From contig NC_030385.2 in assembly GCF_001625215.2 (NCBI RefSeq), positions 2,287,135 to 2,351,134 on the forward strand: 64,000 nucleotides of DNA. Reading direction: 5' to 3'. This DNA is from Daucus carota subsp. sativus (taxonomy: Eukaryota; Streptophyta; Magnoliopsida; Apiales; Apiaceae). The notes below the pieces were generated by a model. The model was given only the letters and a program-made list of their open reading frames with translations, was not told the origin of the DNA and searched no databases. Shown piece by piece: positions 12,401 to 22,715 of the stretch; within the stretch, counting starts at the first letter, position 1, and each line of letters starts with the position of its first letter. A program made the position numbers and the translations under genes.

Positions 12401-12820
12401 AATGATCTGTCACTATTTTGCCAGAGAATAGGAGATGTCAGTTTAAGAGAACCACTAGAATGTGTCGACTCCTTAACAGAAGAAGTAATTGATAGGACCG
12501 TGGATGCCTTTCTTGAACAAGTAAAAGATGGCAGTTGGGCAACTGGTGGATGGCCTCAAACCTTTACCGACTATTCAATATCAAAGCTTGCTGTCAATGC
12601 TTATACCAGGCTGATGGCTGAGAAACTTTCCGATAGGCCAGAAGGTAAAAAGATTTACATTAATTGCTGTTGTCCAGGTTGGGTGAAGACCGCCATGACT
12701 GGGTGGGAAGGAAACATTTCTGCAGAGGAAGGAGCGGACACTGCAGTCTGGCTTGCCTTTCTTCCAGACCAGTCTGTGTCTGGTAAATTTTTTGCCGAAA
12801 GAAGAGAAATTAATTTCTAA
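9401..12820 (+). CDS. Short-chain dehydrogenase/reductase, carbonyl reductase-like
   Basis: Complete four-exon gene of 317 aa: 9401..9504, 10546..10804, 11105..11299 and 12425..12820. All borders are GT-AG and phases agree. It has the classical SDR signatures: NAD(P)-binding TGANRGIG at about residues 46-53, NNAG at 123-126, catalytic serine in VNVSSRLG near 175 and catalytic Tyr236-xxx-Lys240 (YSISK). The N-terminus (KERAKQERENRRHNISLLRTIPYPDHQKWWSS, in parts) and the extended loop before the active-site tyrosine are typical of plant homologues of carbonyl reductase 1, (+)-neomenthol dehydrogenase and salutaridine reductase. It is probably NADPH-dependent, cytosolic and monomeric, acting on a carbonyl substrate that sequence alone does not reveal. 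Intron 3 carries a Stowaway MITE. Confidence 0.92.
9723..9794. repeat. Perfect 36-bp tandem duplication in SDR intron 1
   Basis: AATTTATGTCTAGAGGCTCT followed by ATTATGGAGCTGAG.. is repeated twice head to tail with no difference visible, so it is probably recent. Confidence 0.85.
12008..12232. mobile_element. Stowaway-type MITE in SDR intron 3
   Basis: Left end CTCCCCCCGTCCC and right end GGGACGGAGGGAG are inverted and flanked by TA. The subterminal arms also pair (AAGTATAGTTTCATA against TATGAAACTATACTTT). The size of 225 bp is typical of Tc1/Mariner-derived Stowaway elements. Confidence 0.88.
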
Positions 12821-13123
12821 TTCCAACTTATTGTTAAATGATGATACGATAAGCAGGTTCTTGTTATATCCTTTTTTATTGAGAAACGCAGCATGTCGAT
12901 TCATCTTTGCACAATAGTACCATCTCATCTTTTGCCATCCTACGCAACCCAAGTTAAACTGGTAAAAGAAATGATTATAATTAAACTCCTTACTTTGTAA
13001 ACCATTACCCTTTGTAAACTTTTTTTCCAGATGTATTAACATTTTAGCAATTAAAAATGCTTATTATAATTTTTGTTACTTAATGATCCCATGATCCCTG
13101 CATTACTGTACATTATATCCAGG
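12821..13123. other. Intergenic, no gene seen
   Basis: Probable 3' UTR of the SDR gene, then AT-rich sequence. The open frame on the minus strand overlapping the SDR exon is a shadow of that exon. Confidence 0.5.
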
Positions 13124-13838
13124 CTACCATATTTTAGTATGGTGTAAGATGTCAATTCTTGAATCTGAGCTGATATCACAATGCTTGTCCTTAATATTAT
13201 TAGAGTTGCTCGAAGAAACTACTATTTGTCCCAATTCATCTTGGATATCTCCTATAACAACGAATGCTCCATGCTTCACAAATAACCTTGCTGTTGCCTC
13301 TCCTATGCCGCTTGCTGCTCCTGTGATGATCGCAACCTTACCATGTAGCCTGTGAACAATTGTAAAATTAAGTCACTGCGTTCATAGTTTCATATGTAAT
13401 CAAATGATGTGATTAAACTATTAGAGCAAGTCCAACACTATGCTAAGAGGTTCCCTAAAAATATTATAAAATAATATGTCTTAGTGATTTAGCACAAGAT
13501 TTAGCACATGAGCTCCAATAGTACTCCCTATATCCATTCCCTATTTATTATAATAATATTAAATTTAAACAACTTTGGTGTGGAGGAGAGAGGGAAATGA
13601 TGTGGAGGAGAGAGGGAAATGAATATTTTAATGATAAAAATAGTTTAGAAGTGGCTAGCATATTCTAAAAATAGGGAAGGGGAGGCTTGTGCTAGTGATT
13701 TAGCACATCACTAGCATAGTGTTGGAGTGCAATTTTATCCCATATTCCCTATTTTTAGATTTAAGACTTGATTTAGCACATCTATTGGACTTGCTCTTAA
13801 AGAGCTTATGAATTACAGAGTTACCTCAGCTTCGACAT
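13124..13838 (-). pseudogene. Truncated SDR gene fragment (secoisolariciresinol dehydrogenase/ABA2-like)
   Basis: Exon 1 13838..13825 reads MSKLR with donor GT, and exon 2 starts at 13349 after CACAG. Joined, they give [20 protein letters not shown] and then [21 protein letters not shown], ending with KHCDISSDS before unrelated sequence and a stop at 13126..13124. The glycine-rich NAD-binding motif TGAASGIG and DIQDELG fit the SDR110C family (tropinone reductase, xanthoxin and secoisolariciresinol dehydrogenases), not the subfamily of the complete SDR next door. Only the first quarter of the enzyme is left, with no NNAG or YxxxK. A Tourist-like MITE fills most of the single intron. A rest of the gene joined by an unusually placed intron is possible, but none was found nearby. 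Confidence 0.75.
13424..13796. mobile_element. Tourist/PIF-Harbinger-type MITE
   Basis: Inverted ends GAGCAAGTCCAA and TTGGACTTGCTC are flanked by TTA on both sides (13421-13423 and 13797-13799), the 3-bp target duplication of Harbinger elements. It is 373 bp, AT-rich, without an ORF, and inserted in the intron of the SDR fragment. Confidence 0.85.
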
Positions 13839-14032
13839 CGGGGAGCTTCGCAAGAGATTATCAATGAATGAAGGTCTGATCAATAATATATTTAAACATA
13901 TATAAGGTTGTTACCATATTTATAGTGTAGTACTAATACATTTGACACAGAATTTCATGTCGACTGTCTGGTTTCATATGCTTGTAGGAAATGACAAGGA
14001 AGATATAGATGCTGTCCGTAGAGATGTAGATA

Positions 14033-14402
14033 GAGCATCTCCAAGAACCTCCTAGTTAGCTCCTAAATATAATATAAAAAATATGGCTCTTCGTAATTTA
14101 GTGTAAAATTAAGAGAATGAACTCCAACAATGCTCTTTATATTTCTTCTCAATATCATGTTTTATTCATGTTGGGCTCCACTAAAACAAAATTCCAAATT
14201 CAAAAGTGACGATGAATTGGTGGGAAAGAATTTTTTATTGACAAAAATAAGTTAAGAGCCAAGTTGTGGCTCCTAAAAGAGAGGAGAGTGAATGAGCTCT
14301 TAACTTTTTGAAGAGCCTCTAAGAGTCTCTTGGAGCTCTAATTCATAGATGACTCTTTATTTTTTCCCTTAAGAGATTGAATAGAGAGTCTCTTGGAGAT
14401 GA
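14033..14402. mobile_element. Tourist-like MITE, second family member
   Basis: Left end GAGCATCTCCAAGA and right end TCTTGGAGATGAAAT form imperfect inverted repeats over about 370 bp. The interior holds GAGCTCTTAAC and AGAGCC words typical of this MITE type. The target duplication is not clear. Confidence 0.7.
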
Positions 14403-14475
14403 AATTAGTAAATTAAGATGGTACCAAATGTTTATTAGAATGAAGAATATTAGTATCAAGCTTATGCATAGATCA

Positions 14476-14885
14476 AGAGCCGGTTTGTCTACTGGTTTAA
14501 AGTTGTTTACAACTTAATAAGTCATAGATTGACTTAAAGTCAGGAATAAGTCGGTTTGTGAGAAAGTCATAAATTGACTTAAAATTTGGAATTATCCGGA
14601 TTAAAAGTATGGATTGATCCACAAAATAAATTAAAGTCTGAAGTTAATTTGAGGTCTTTTTTTTCGGTGACTTCATTTTATAAAACATTTTCTTTTGATA
14701 AAAATTGGTCAATAAGTGATAAGTTATCCATAAATCAAGTTTATTATTATTATTATATTTTCAATAATCCAAGTCAAAATTACTCAAACATATATTTTAA
14801 ATTTCCACCTTATCACATTAAATCGTGTTATTAAATCATGTTATTAAGTTATAAGTCATACTTTTAAGCCTAGCCAAACGGGCTA
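14476..14885. mobile_element. MITE with AGCCGGTTTG ends
   Basis: The left end AGAGCCGGTTTGTCTAC and right end TAGCCAAACGGGCT are imperfect inverted repeats. The interior is built of AAGTCATAGATTGACTTAAAG-type words in both orientations, so the element can fold. The open frame at 14586..14834 is low-complexity and not a gene. Confidence 0.6.
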
Positions 14886-14994
14886 TTATTAGTGGCATGA
14901 TTTTCGTTTCCACTTGACTGGACTATAAAACACCGGCTAAATCTTTTCGTGTTGGTACTGGAATATAATCTCAGATTAAATTAAATTAAATTAA

Positions 14995-15241
14995 GGGGCC
15001 GTTTGGGTGAGCTTAAAATAAATGCTTTTTGCTTAAAATAAAAAAGTGGAGTAGAAGTCAGAAGCAAGTTAAGACTTATAAGTGATTAAACTGTTTGGGA
15101 AATAAGCAGAAGTCCTGAAACAAAAGCTAGAAATCCTAACTTTTTTTAAGTGCTTCTTGACTTTTTACACAAACGGTACAAATAAGTGCTTATAACTTAT
15201 AAACCAGAAGTCGACTTATAAATGTCCTGCCAAACACCACC
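14995..15241. mobile_element. MITE, GGCCGTTTGGG family, copy 1
   Basis: It begins GGGGCCGTTTGGGTGAGC and ends CTGCCAAACACCACC. Related copies lie at 29414..29653 (opposite orientation) and 49841..50077. All three share AAGTGCTT and ACTTATAAGTGATTAAA blocks and ACTTTTTACACAAACG near one end, so they are one dispersed family. Confidence 0.75.
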
Positions 15242-15458
15242 TAAATCAAATCTGACATATGAATAGTTAGAAACTCAGCTTATAGTCTACTTCTATGTGA
15301 TGAACTGTGATGATTAATTACATACCTCATTTATCAGGTACATGAACTTATCTTAACTCAAGAGACAGTCTTTAGTTAATTTTTAGATAGTGCATGAATA
15401 GTTGAATACACTAATTCAACATCTGTATGCAGTGACTTGAAAAGCCAAAATTATACTT

Positions 15459-15469
15459 CTATAAATAGC
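15459..15469 (+). promoter_or_regulatory. TATA box of the 89-aa gene
   Basis: CTATAAATAGC is a near-ideal plant TATA box about 100 bp before the start codon at 15567. It supports the following short ORF as a real transcription unit. Confidence 0.7.
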
Positions 15470-15566
15470 TCCCTTCTGCTTCTTCCAATCTCCACTAAAT
15501 TAATCACTATTCCCTTAAAAATTACTAGAGCTTTTTGGTCCATTTGTAAGGAAGATTAACTGTGAA

Positions 15567-15836
15567 ATGGAGAAAAAAAGCTGCTGTTCAGGAAGGAGCT
15601 GCTGCCCGTCAACTCGAGCAGTGAGGCCTGTGGCTACCCCAAAGGAAGAGCCAGGGGTGACGGTGAAAACACCGAAAGCTGAAGATGTGAAACCTGAAAT
15701 AATCACGGAAGTTGAAGGCCATCACGCGACTGCTGCTGTCAAGGTTGAGAGAAAAGAGGCTGGAAATGTTGCTGCTGTCAAGAAAGAGGAGGCTGTCAAG
15801 GTTAATGTTGGCTGTGGAGGAGGTGCTTGCAACTAA
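15567..15836 (+). CDS. Small protein with cysteine-rich ends, unrecognised
   Basis: Intronless ORF of 89 aa starting MEKKSCCSGRSCCPSTRAV and ending NVGCGGGACN. There is a CC-x3-CC cluster at residues 6-12 and a CGGGAC pair at the C-terminus. Between them is a polar, probably disordered middle rich in Lys, Glu, Val, Ala and Pro with repeated KxEE/VKVE words. There is no signal peptide or membrane segment. A good TATA box lies about 100 bp upstream. Terminal cysteine clusters separated by a linker recall the architecture of plant metallothioneins, but the CxC spacing of true metallothioneins is absent, so metal binding is only a possibility. I do not recognise the family. Confidence 0.6.
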   Translation: MEKKSCCSGRSCCPSTRAVRPVATPKEEPGVTVKTPKAEDVKPEIITEVEGHHATAAVKVERKEAGNVAAVKKEEAVKVNVGCGGGACN

Positions 15837-16842
15837 ATTGGGTGCATGTTTGGCAAAAATTTATATTAAATTTTAAGTACATTTATAATATTTATGGGAG
15901 TTATTATGATCTATGAGTTATATCTGCTTTGATCTTAATATATGTGAATTTAGGCTACCAGCTATTCTCTGCTAATCGTTTTCGAGTTCTGTTTATCGCC
16001 TACTACACAAATTTTCAATGTATTAAACAGACCTGTTTTATTCGACATTTCATACCTAAAAATAAAATAAATGACTAAATTCTGCTACCTAGGAAGGTAG
16101 AGGAATTCAGAGATCTTGAGTACTCTGTCTAGTTTTACATAGCTCTGTTGTTTCGGCTTAAGTTATGCATAGATCTCAAACTATATGTTCTTTTTTGGAA
16201 TATTTGAGATCTTTCGGACCGATTAAGCAAGGCCGAATTATCAGTATTGATATGGTGCACCAAACCAGCAGGTAACTGCAACGATTACAACAGTTTCAGT
16301 AATTGTTTTCTAAAAATTGTCAGCAGAAATTGCAATTTGAAAAAAAAATAAAATGTATGCAAGTGCTTTTAGAGTTTTTCTGTTCATGATTCTGGTTAAG
16401 CTGGTACCCGAGTGTTAGTACTGCAATCTCCAGATACCAACCAGAGGGACAGGCCGAGACCTTTGCACTCTAAATAAATCTCCAACAGAGTGTCCTAGTG
16501 AAGTTCTCTAAATATATAATAAACAATGTAATTTTCTAAAGAGTCTATTAAATGATAATATAAAAATGTGGGAAAGAGCATCTAAAATACGGGAAGTAAA
16601 TATTTAATCATTAAAAATCAAATGAGGAATTAGTTAGACATTATCTTTTAAACTAGTTTTCTTTTAGTTATTAGCTCAAATGAGGAATGAATTAGCCATT
16701 ACTTTTTAAACTAGTTTTCTTTTAAGTTGTTATTACCGATTTTATGACTTAATCTAGAGTTTCTTATAAGTACAAATCAAAAATCAACCCTGCATTTCTT
16801 ATCCTCACACCAGCTCAATTATTAAATCCAAATGAGAACCTG
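15837..16842. other. Intergenic / promoter of At4g14100-like copy 1
   Basis: No gene. Part of this stretch (about 16400-16480, AGATACCAACCAGAGG and onward) is repeated at about 19110-19165 (GGATACCAACAAGAGG). The 60 bp before the start codon match the region before copy 2 (CCTGCATTTCTTATCCTC). Both mark the tandem duplication of the following gene. Confidence 0.55.
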
Positions 16843-18460
16843 ATGATTCTCATGGCACCCACCACCCTCTATTTCCTCATTTTATTAACCACCTCCTTAG
16901 TCTCATCATCAAGCCTCACCGATCCAACTCCAAAGCCATGGCCACTACAATTCCACTCAACCATGATCGCAAAATTCGAAAACGGCACTCAACTCGAAAT
17001 TCTCGATTTATGGTACGACTGGCCTAATGGAATCAGCATGAGCATTGTGCAGAAACAACTAGGAAAGCTTCTTTATGGTCCGGAATGGAACAACGGCACT
17101 TCTTTTTCCTACTCTTTGGATTCAAGTGAAGAGTGTAGAGTCACGCAGTTCGACGTGGGAATTGTGAGACCCAACTGGATTGAGGGTGCCAAGTACGTTG
17201 GACAAGAGTACATGGATGGGTTCTTGTGTAATGTGTGGAACAAAGTGGACTTTATTATCTACTATGAAGATGTTGTGTCTAAAAGACCCGTGGCTTGGTT
17301 TTTCGTCCAAGGTGACATTTCTTTCATGTATCTTCGAAATTAGTAGATGTTCTGTTAAATTTTGAGTCGAGCGAAAATCAAACTCTTGGACTTGCTATTA
17401 GTGTTTTAAATTAGAGGAAAATTAAAATTTTATTACTAAGAAAAAATTAGTCAATTTGAGTATTGAAAAGTCAAAGATGATTATTATGGGAATATAATCT
17501 ACAAAATAAAAGTGTGTGTGAATAACAGATGGTGTGCTAAACTGAAGAACAAATACAGAAGGATATTAAAGAAGATACGAATCCTCAAGTCCAGTCAAAA
17601 CTGTCTCCTTTGAGTTATTTCACCTCTCACTGTATGTGTTGAGTAGATAACCTCCCACAAATAAAACGAGGTTGCGGTGTCGTTAACTAGAACGACACTT
17701 TCGGCCGGTTTAAATCGAGCAAGAGAACTATTACCAGAAAGGTAAGGGTGGTATTGAGAGAGAGAGGATGTTGTGTTTGGATGATTCGAAACCCTACAAC
17801 CTATAGGAGTATTTATAGGTGTAGAAAGATTTGTGCTCTACTCATTTCCATAATTGAATAGATTAATTATAGAATCAGTATAAAACTTGTAAGGCACATT
17901 ATTCTATAAATAATCTGAAACAGAATCATATTAATTTATGTCATAATATTTAAGCCAAATTTCATCGAAAAAAATAATTTCCATTATTAAGATATTATCA
18001 TATGTCACGCATCCTTTAGTCATAATACTCAAAATATGACTTCCCAACATGGGAATTATACCCATATTTTCCCAACAAATTCTGGGATGAAGTATGTTTA
18101 GAAATATCTCATCCTCGTGACTCCACAAGATTTTCAATTCCCGTAGCAACAACATAACATTTAAATGAAGTACAATATATTAGTTGGTTGAAATCTATAA
18201 AAATTTAACGTTTTAATTTCGGGGTTGATATAATATTTGGTGTTGCAGGAGGAACAAATGAACATATAATGACATTCGAAGTGGGAAAAGTACTTGATCG
18301 AAACTATTGGCAAGCTCCTGTATACTGTTTCGATGATGCTGCTGGACAGAAGAAGAATGCAAATATGGATATACTCAATTCTGGTGCTGCAGTTGAAACT
18401 GGAGCTTATTATGAGAGTTTTTTGCGATCACCTGGGATGAAATTCAAGGCAGGACTTTGA
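16843..18460 (+). CDS. At4g14100-like secreted protein, tandem copy 1
   Basis: Two exons, 16843..17311 and 18249..18460, encode 226 aa with a phase 1 intron. The protein starts with a hydrophobic signal peptide (LYFLILLTTSLVSSSS), then [61 protein letters not shown] and, in exon 2, [10 protein letters not shown] and APVYCFDDAA. Two NGT sequons and three conserved cysteines (ECR, FLC, YCF) fit a secreted or endomembrane glycoprotein. Plant homologues such as Arabidopsis At4g14100 are listed as putative glycosyltransferases, but I know of no firm biochemical role. A second in-frame ATG lies three codons downstream. The donor is GTGACA, weaker than the GTATGT of copy 2. Copies 1 and 2 are nearly identical in exon 1. 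Confidence 0.85.
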
Positions 18461-20014
18461 ATATTATGGAGTAATGTAATTGGAGCCGTTGGGGTGGAAT
18501 ATCAACAAAATGGACTTTTATGTCATAAAGAGAATATGCTGGAATTTTTTAAAATTGGGGCCTTTAAAATTTTAAAGCCCTGTGTTATTGGGCTGTTTGC
18601 ACACCCTAATAGCCCGCAGGTTTGCAATTGGCACTTGAATAAAAAAAGATAGCGAATATAATGAAATATTTAAGATTGTCCGTCTCTTAAATACAGTAGT
18701 TATTAGCAAGGTGATGGTCGTAGAAATCGGAGAAATTAGTCAGTTGACTTAACTATTTAGAATTTATCGAGTAAATTAGATATTTTGGTCAAACTAAAAT
18801 CTGCCGGATAAATCAGTGAAATATTTTATAATCTATATAAAAAATTTAGAACAGTGACTTAAAATTCTTAGCCACTAAAATGAGTTAGAATTTTCAACTT
18901 AAAATGAGTTATGATTATCAATTTCTTTGTACAAGTACGAAGTTGGCTTATACATAATTTATCTGAATAATACGAATAAATTGTTTTTAACTTATAAATT
19001 AGAAGTTCGAACATAACTAATTATTTTATTAGGGATGACAATTTCAGATAATATATCAGATTTTCTTATTTGATCATGTTTTTCGGTCTACTTTTTACTT
19101 TGTGCATAGTACTAGAATCTACGGATACCAACAAGAGGTAGAGACTGAAACTTTTGCATTCTAAGGGTGCTTGGATCGTGATTGGGAGTGACTCAGACTC
19201 ATGAGAACCAGATATGAGAATGGGTATCCCAAAAAAAGTTAAATGAGATTGGAGTTCTCATTTTATGTCACAAATAGCTCATTCAAACATAACATCAGTA
19301 AGTTGCCCTGAGGATGGAGTAGTAACATAATAGCATATAATTATGTTAATTGGAGTATCATTAAGATCTTAACTTTACAATCACAAATTATCATTTCATG
19401 ATTCTCTTTTTGTTTGAAAATTATTTACATGTGTAGGTATCCAATATTATTTTCAACTTAAAGTAACGTTAGTTTTAGTAAAATGATCAATTAATTTTTA
19501 TACATTTTACGGAATACTTTTTGTATACTAATCTTATATTAGTTATACCTATGCATATGTTTCTTTTATAATCATATTTATATTTATATATGATTTATAA
19601 TATAAAAATATTTGTTAATTTAAAATTTTATATTACTTTTGGCATTTTATATTTTATAGAAAATTATAGATATTAAAATTTATTGTTATATTAGTTGAAA
19701 AAGTATGATCATCACACAAAGAAAACTAGACATATGGCACAAAAATACAAACATTGACATTGTTCAAAGTAACTCTAAATTTTAAGTTGCTTAAGTGACA
19801 ATTTAATATAATAATTAAACCGTGTTCTAAAACGTATTAAATTTTATGAGAGAAACTCATAATGAGTACTTTAATCAAAGATAGTGTCTCAAAAAATTAA
19901 TTTTATAGATTAAATTATATATATATACACGTATTAAATTTTATGAGGGAGACTCATAATGAGTACTTTAATCAAAGATAGTGTCTCAAAAAATTAATTT
20001 TATAGATTAAATTA

Positions 20015-20047
<33 letters not shown>

Positions 20048-20805
20048 CAAGATTAATTTGTTTAAATATTATAGTACTATATCAAACTTATGAAGTTCAA
20101 AAATAAATAATGAAGAGTGAGAAAGTGGACAATATCTGTAATATAATTATATAAGTATGTATATATGTGTGTGTGATCTTTAACATTCGTCCTTATCATT
20201 ATTGATGATCGTCTAAAACAAGTATTAACGATCCAAATATTTCATGGATCAAGTTAGGACTTATCTAATCTTGATCAAGTCGTCAGTATAAACGTCATTA
20301 TATTAGTTCGAGTCGAATCAAATTATATTTATGCATATCCTAATCAGGTATTATGGATATCATTATGAATTTCAAAATTAATTTAAATTTAAAATTTTAA
20401 TAAAATCAAACATATTATCAACATTTAAACTAAATTATTAATAGAAATTTGTAAATAATAGATTCTTACATCGTCCTGGATTCTATGCTAGTTTCGTGTT
20501 AAATTACCAACGATTTTATGACTTATTTTAGAATTTCACAGAATAATCTTTTTGATAAATTGTTGCTAACAATCAAGGGACTAATCATCAGAAATTTTGT
20601 AGTGTTGTATAGATTATTTGTCTTTTGTCAAAAATATCAATCAAGTAATTCGTGAGACATACTAATAAGAGAAAATATCATCCGTGTAGGTCCAATCCTG
20701 TGTAATAATAGTACAATACCATGAAGTACTACCAATAAAAAATCAGCCCTGCATTTCTTATCCTCCCACCAGCTCAAATATTATTAAACCCAAATAAGAA
20801 CCTAA
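18461..20805. other. Intergenic between copies 1 and 2
   Basis: No gene seen. About 18620-18730 matches the sequence after copy 2 (GGCACTTGAATAA, GAATATAATGAAA, TTTAAGATTGTC), so the duplicated unit includes downstream sequence. About 18870-19110 shares a block (GTACAAGTACGAAGTTGGCT) with 29370-29410 and 35630-35660. A 99-bp tandem repeat and a (TA)n tract follow. Confidence 0.5.
19831..20015. repeat. 99-bp tandem duplication plus (TA)n
   Basis: A block beginning CGTATTAAATTTTATGAG and containing CTCATAATGAGTACTTTAAT.. and GTGTCTCAAAAAATTAATTT is present twice, at about 19831 and 19930, nearly identical. It runs into a (TA)n stretch ending near 20045. Confidence 0.85.
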
Positions 20806-22715
20806 ATGATTCTCATGGCACCCACCAGCCTCTGTTTCCTCATTTTATTAACCACATCTCTAGTCTCATCATCAAGCCTCACCGATCCAACTCCTAAGCC
20901 ATGGCCACTACAATTCCACTCAACCATGATTGCAAAAATCGAAAACGGCACTCAACTCGAAATCCTCAATTTATGGTACGACTGGCCTAATGGAATCAGC
21001 ATGAGCATTGTGCAGAAACAACTAGGAAAGCTTCTTTATGGTCCGGAATGGAATAACGGCACTTCTTTTTTCTATGCTTTGGACTCAAGTGAAGAGTGTA
21101 GAGTCACGCAGTTCGACGTGGGGATTGTGAGACCCAACTGGATTGAGGGTGCCAAGTACGTTGGACAAGAGTACATGGATGGGTTCTTGTGTAATGTGTG
21201 GAACAAAGTGGACTTTATTATTTACTATGAAGATGTCGTGTCGAAAAGACCCGTGGCTTGGTTTTTCGTCGAAGGTATGTAAAGCTTTTCACGTAGAGCC
21301 GTAACTGAACTGTTCGGCAAGCTTGTTCGATTTGGTCGTGTTCGAGTTCGTAAACTCGTCTGATAAGTTTATCGAAAATGAGTTTGAACACTATTTTTCA
21401 TCTAAACTTAACGAACCGAACTGAATTTTAGGGTGTTCAGGTCGTGTTCGGTTCGATAAGCTCTTGTTCGGCTCGAGTTCGATAAACTCGTGTTCGTTCG
21501 ACAATAAATAAAAATATTTATAATATTATATGTAAATATGATATATAATATCCATAATTTAGGATTTAATTTTATTTTATAATTGTAGAATTATTTAAAA
21601 TTGATATTGTATATGTTAAAAATATATAAATAAAGTATTTGGTTTAATTTCTTTCATTAAATTAATTTAAAAATAGCCTAAATGTTATTTAAAAATATAG
21701 ATTGTTCGCGAGCTGTTCGTGTTCGGTTCGTCTATTACCGAACTCGAGCTCGGACAAAAAAATTTGTTCGATAAAGTTATCGAACATTGTTCGATTTGTT
21801 AAGATCTTGCTCATGTTCGGTAAGAGTTCGTCGGAATTCGGTTCATTTACGGCTCTACTTTCATGTGTCTTAGAAATTATCAGATGTTCTTTAAATTTTG
21901 AGTCTGAGCAAAAATCAAACTTATGATTTGAAAAGATTTCATGGGACAACAAAATCAAACTCATTTTATTAATGATTTTATGAAATTTATAAAATGATGA
22001 ATTTTAATATCATCTTTTATATTTCCTCCATCTCAAAATAATAGTCTTGTTTTGATCTGACTTAATCAAGTTGATATTTGATCAATAATTGCACATACTA
22101 TATGATTAAAGAAAAGTTCGAAAATCATATAATTAGAATTTAATGTTTTCTTAATGGATTCCGTTAAAGTCAACTGATACTTAACGGCGCAGTGACCAAA
22201 ATGCAAATTTTTATCAGTTCAGTGAGTTGACTGCAAGTTAAATCTAGTTTTGTAATCCGTTTGCAAGCTTTTTGAGTTCAGTGACGTAACTGCAAGTTGG
22301 TCATGAGTTCAGTGATCTTTTTGCCTATTTACCCTGAAAATATTAGACAATGTGATTATTGAAAAGTCACACAGGAGTAAATTTTTATTTAGAAATTCCG
22401 GTAGCAACGACTAAATTAAAATGAAGACAATATATTAATTCGTTAAAATCTATCAAAATTTAACGTTTTAATTTCGAGGTTGATATAATATTTGGTGTTG
22501 CAGGAGGAGGAAGTGAACATATAATGACATTCGAAGTGGGAAAAGTACTTGATCAAAGCTATTGGCAAGCTCCTGTATACTGTTTCGATGATGCTGCTGA
22601 ACAGAAGAAGAATGCAAATATGGATATACTCAATTCTGGTGCTGCAGTTGAAACTGGAGCTTATGAGAGTTTTATGCGATCATCACTTGGGATGAAACTC
22701 AAGGCTGCACTTTGA
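20806..22715 (+). CDS. At4g14100-like secreted protein, tandem copy 2
   Basis: Two exons, 20806..21274 and 22504..22715, encode 226 aa with a phase 1 intron and donor GTATGT. It differs from copy 1 by a handful of residues in exon 1 (for example SLCFL for TLYFL, and FVEG for FVQG) and keeps the signal peptide, both NGT sequons and the cysteines. Exon 2 lacks one tyrosine (TGAYESF against TGAYYESF) but has an extra serine (MRSSLGMK against LRSPGMK). Both copies look functional. The intron is longer than in copy 1 because of a 564-bp hAT-like insertion. Function as for copy 1 is not established. Confidence 0.85.
21294..21857. mobile_element. hAT-type non-autonomous element in intron of copy 2
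   Basis: Left end TAGAGCCGTAACTGAAC and right end GTTCATTTACGGCTCTA are inverted. The flanks are TTTTCACG (21286-21293) and CTTTCATG (21858-21865), 6 of 8 identical. The intron of copy 1 has a single CTTTCATG (17321-17328) with no insertion, which is the empty site. The interior is rich in TCGTGTTCG/CGAACTCG words around an AT-rich centre. Confidence 0.88.

Noticed and set aside
16465-16720. Possible further MITE upstream of At4g14100-like copy 1
   Set aside because: The sequence has short self-complementary words but no matching termini or target duplication.
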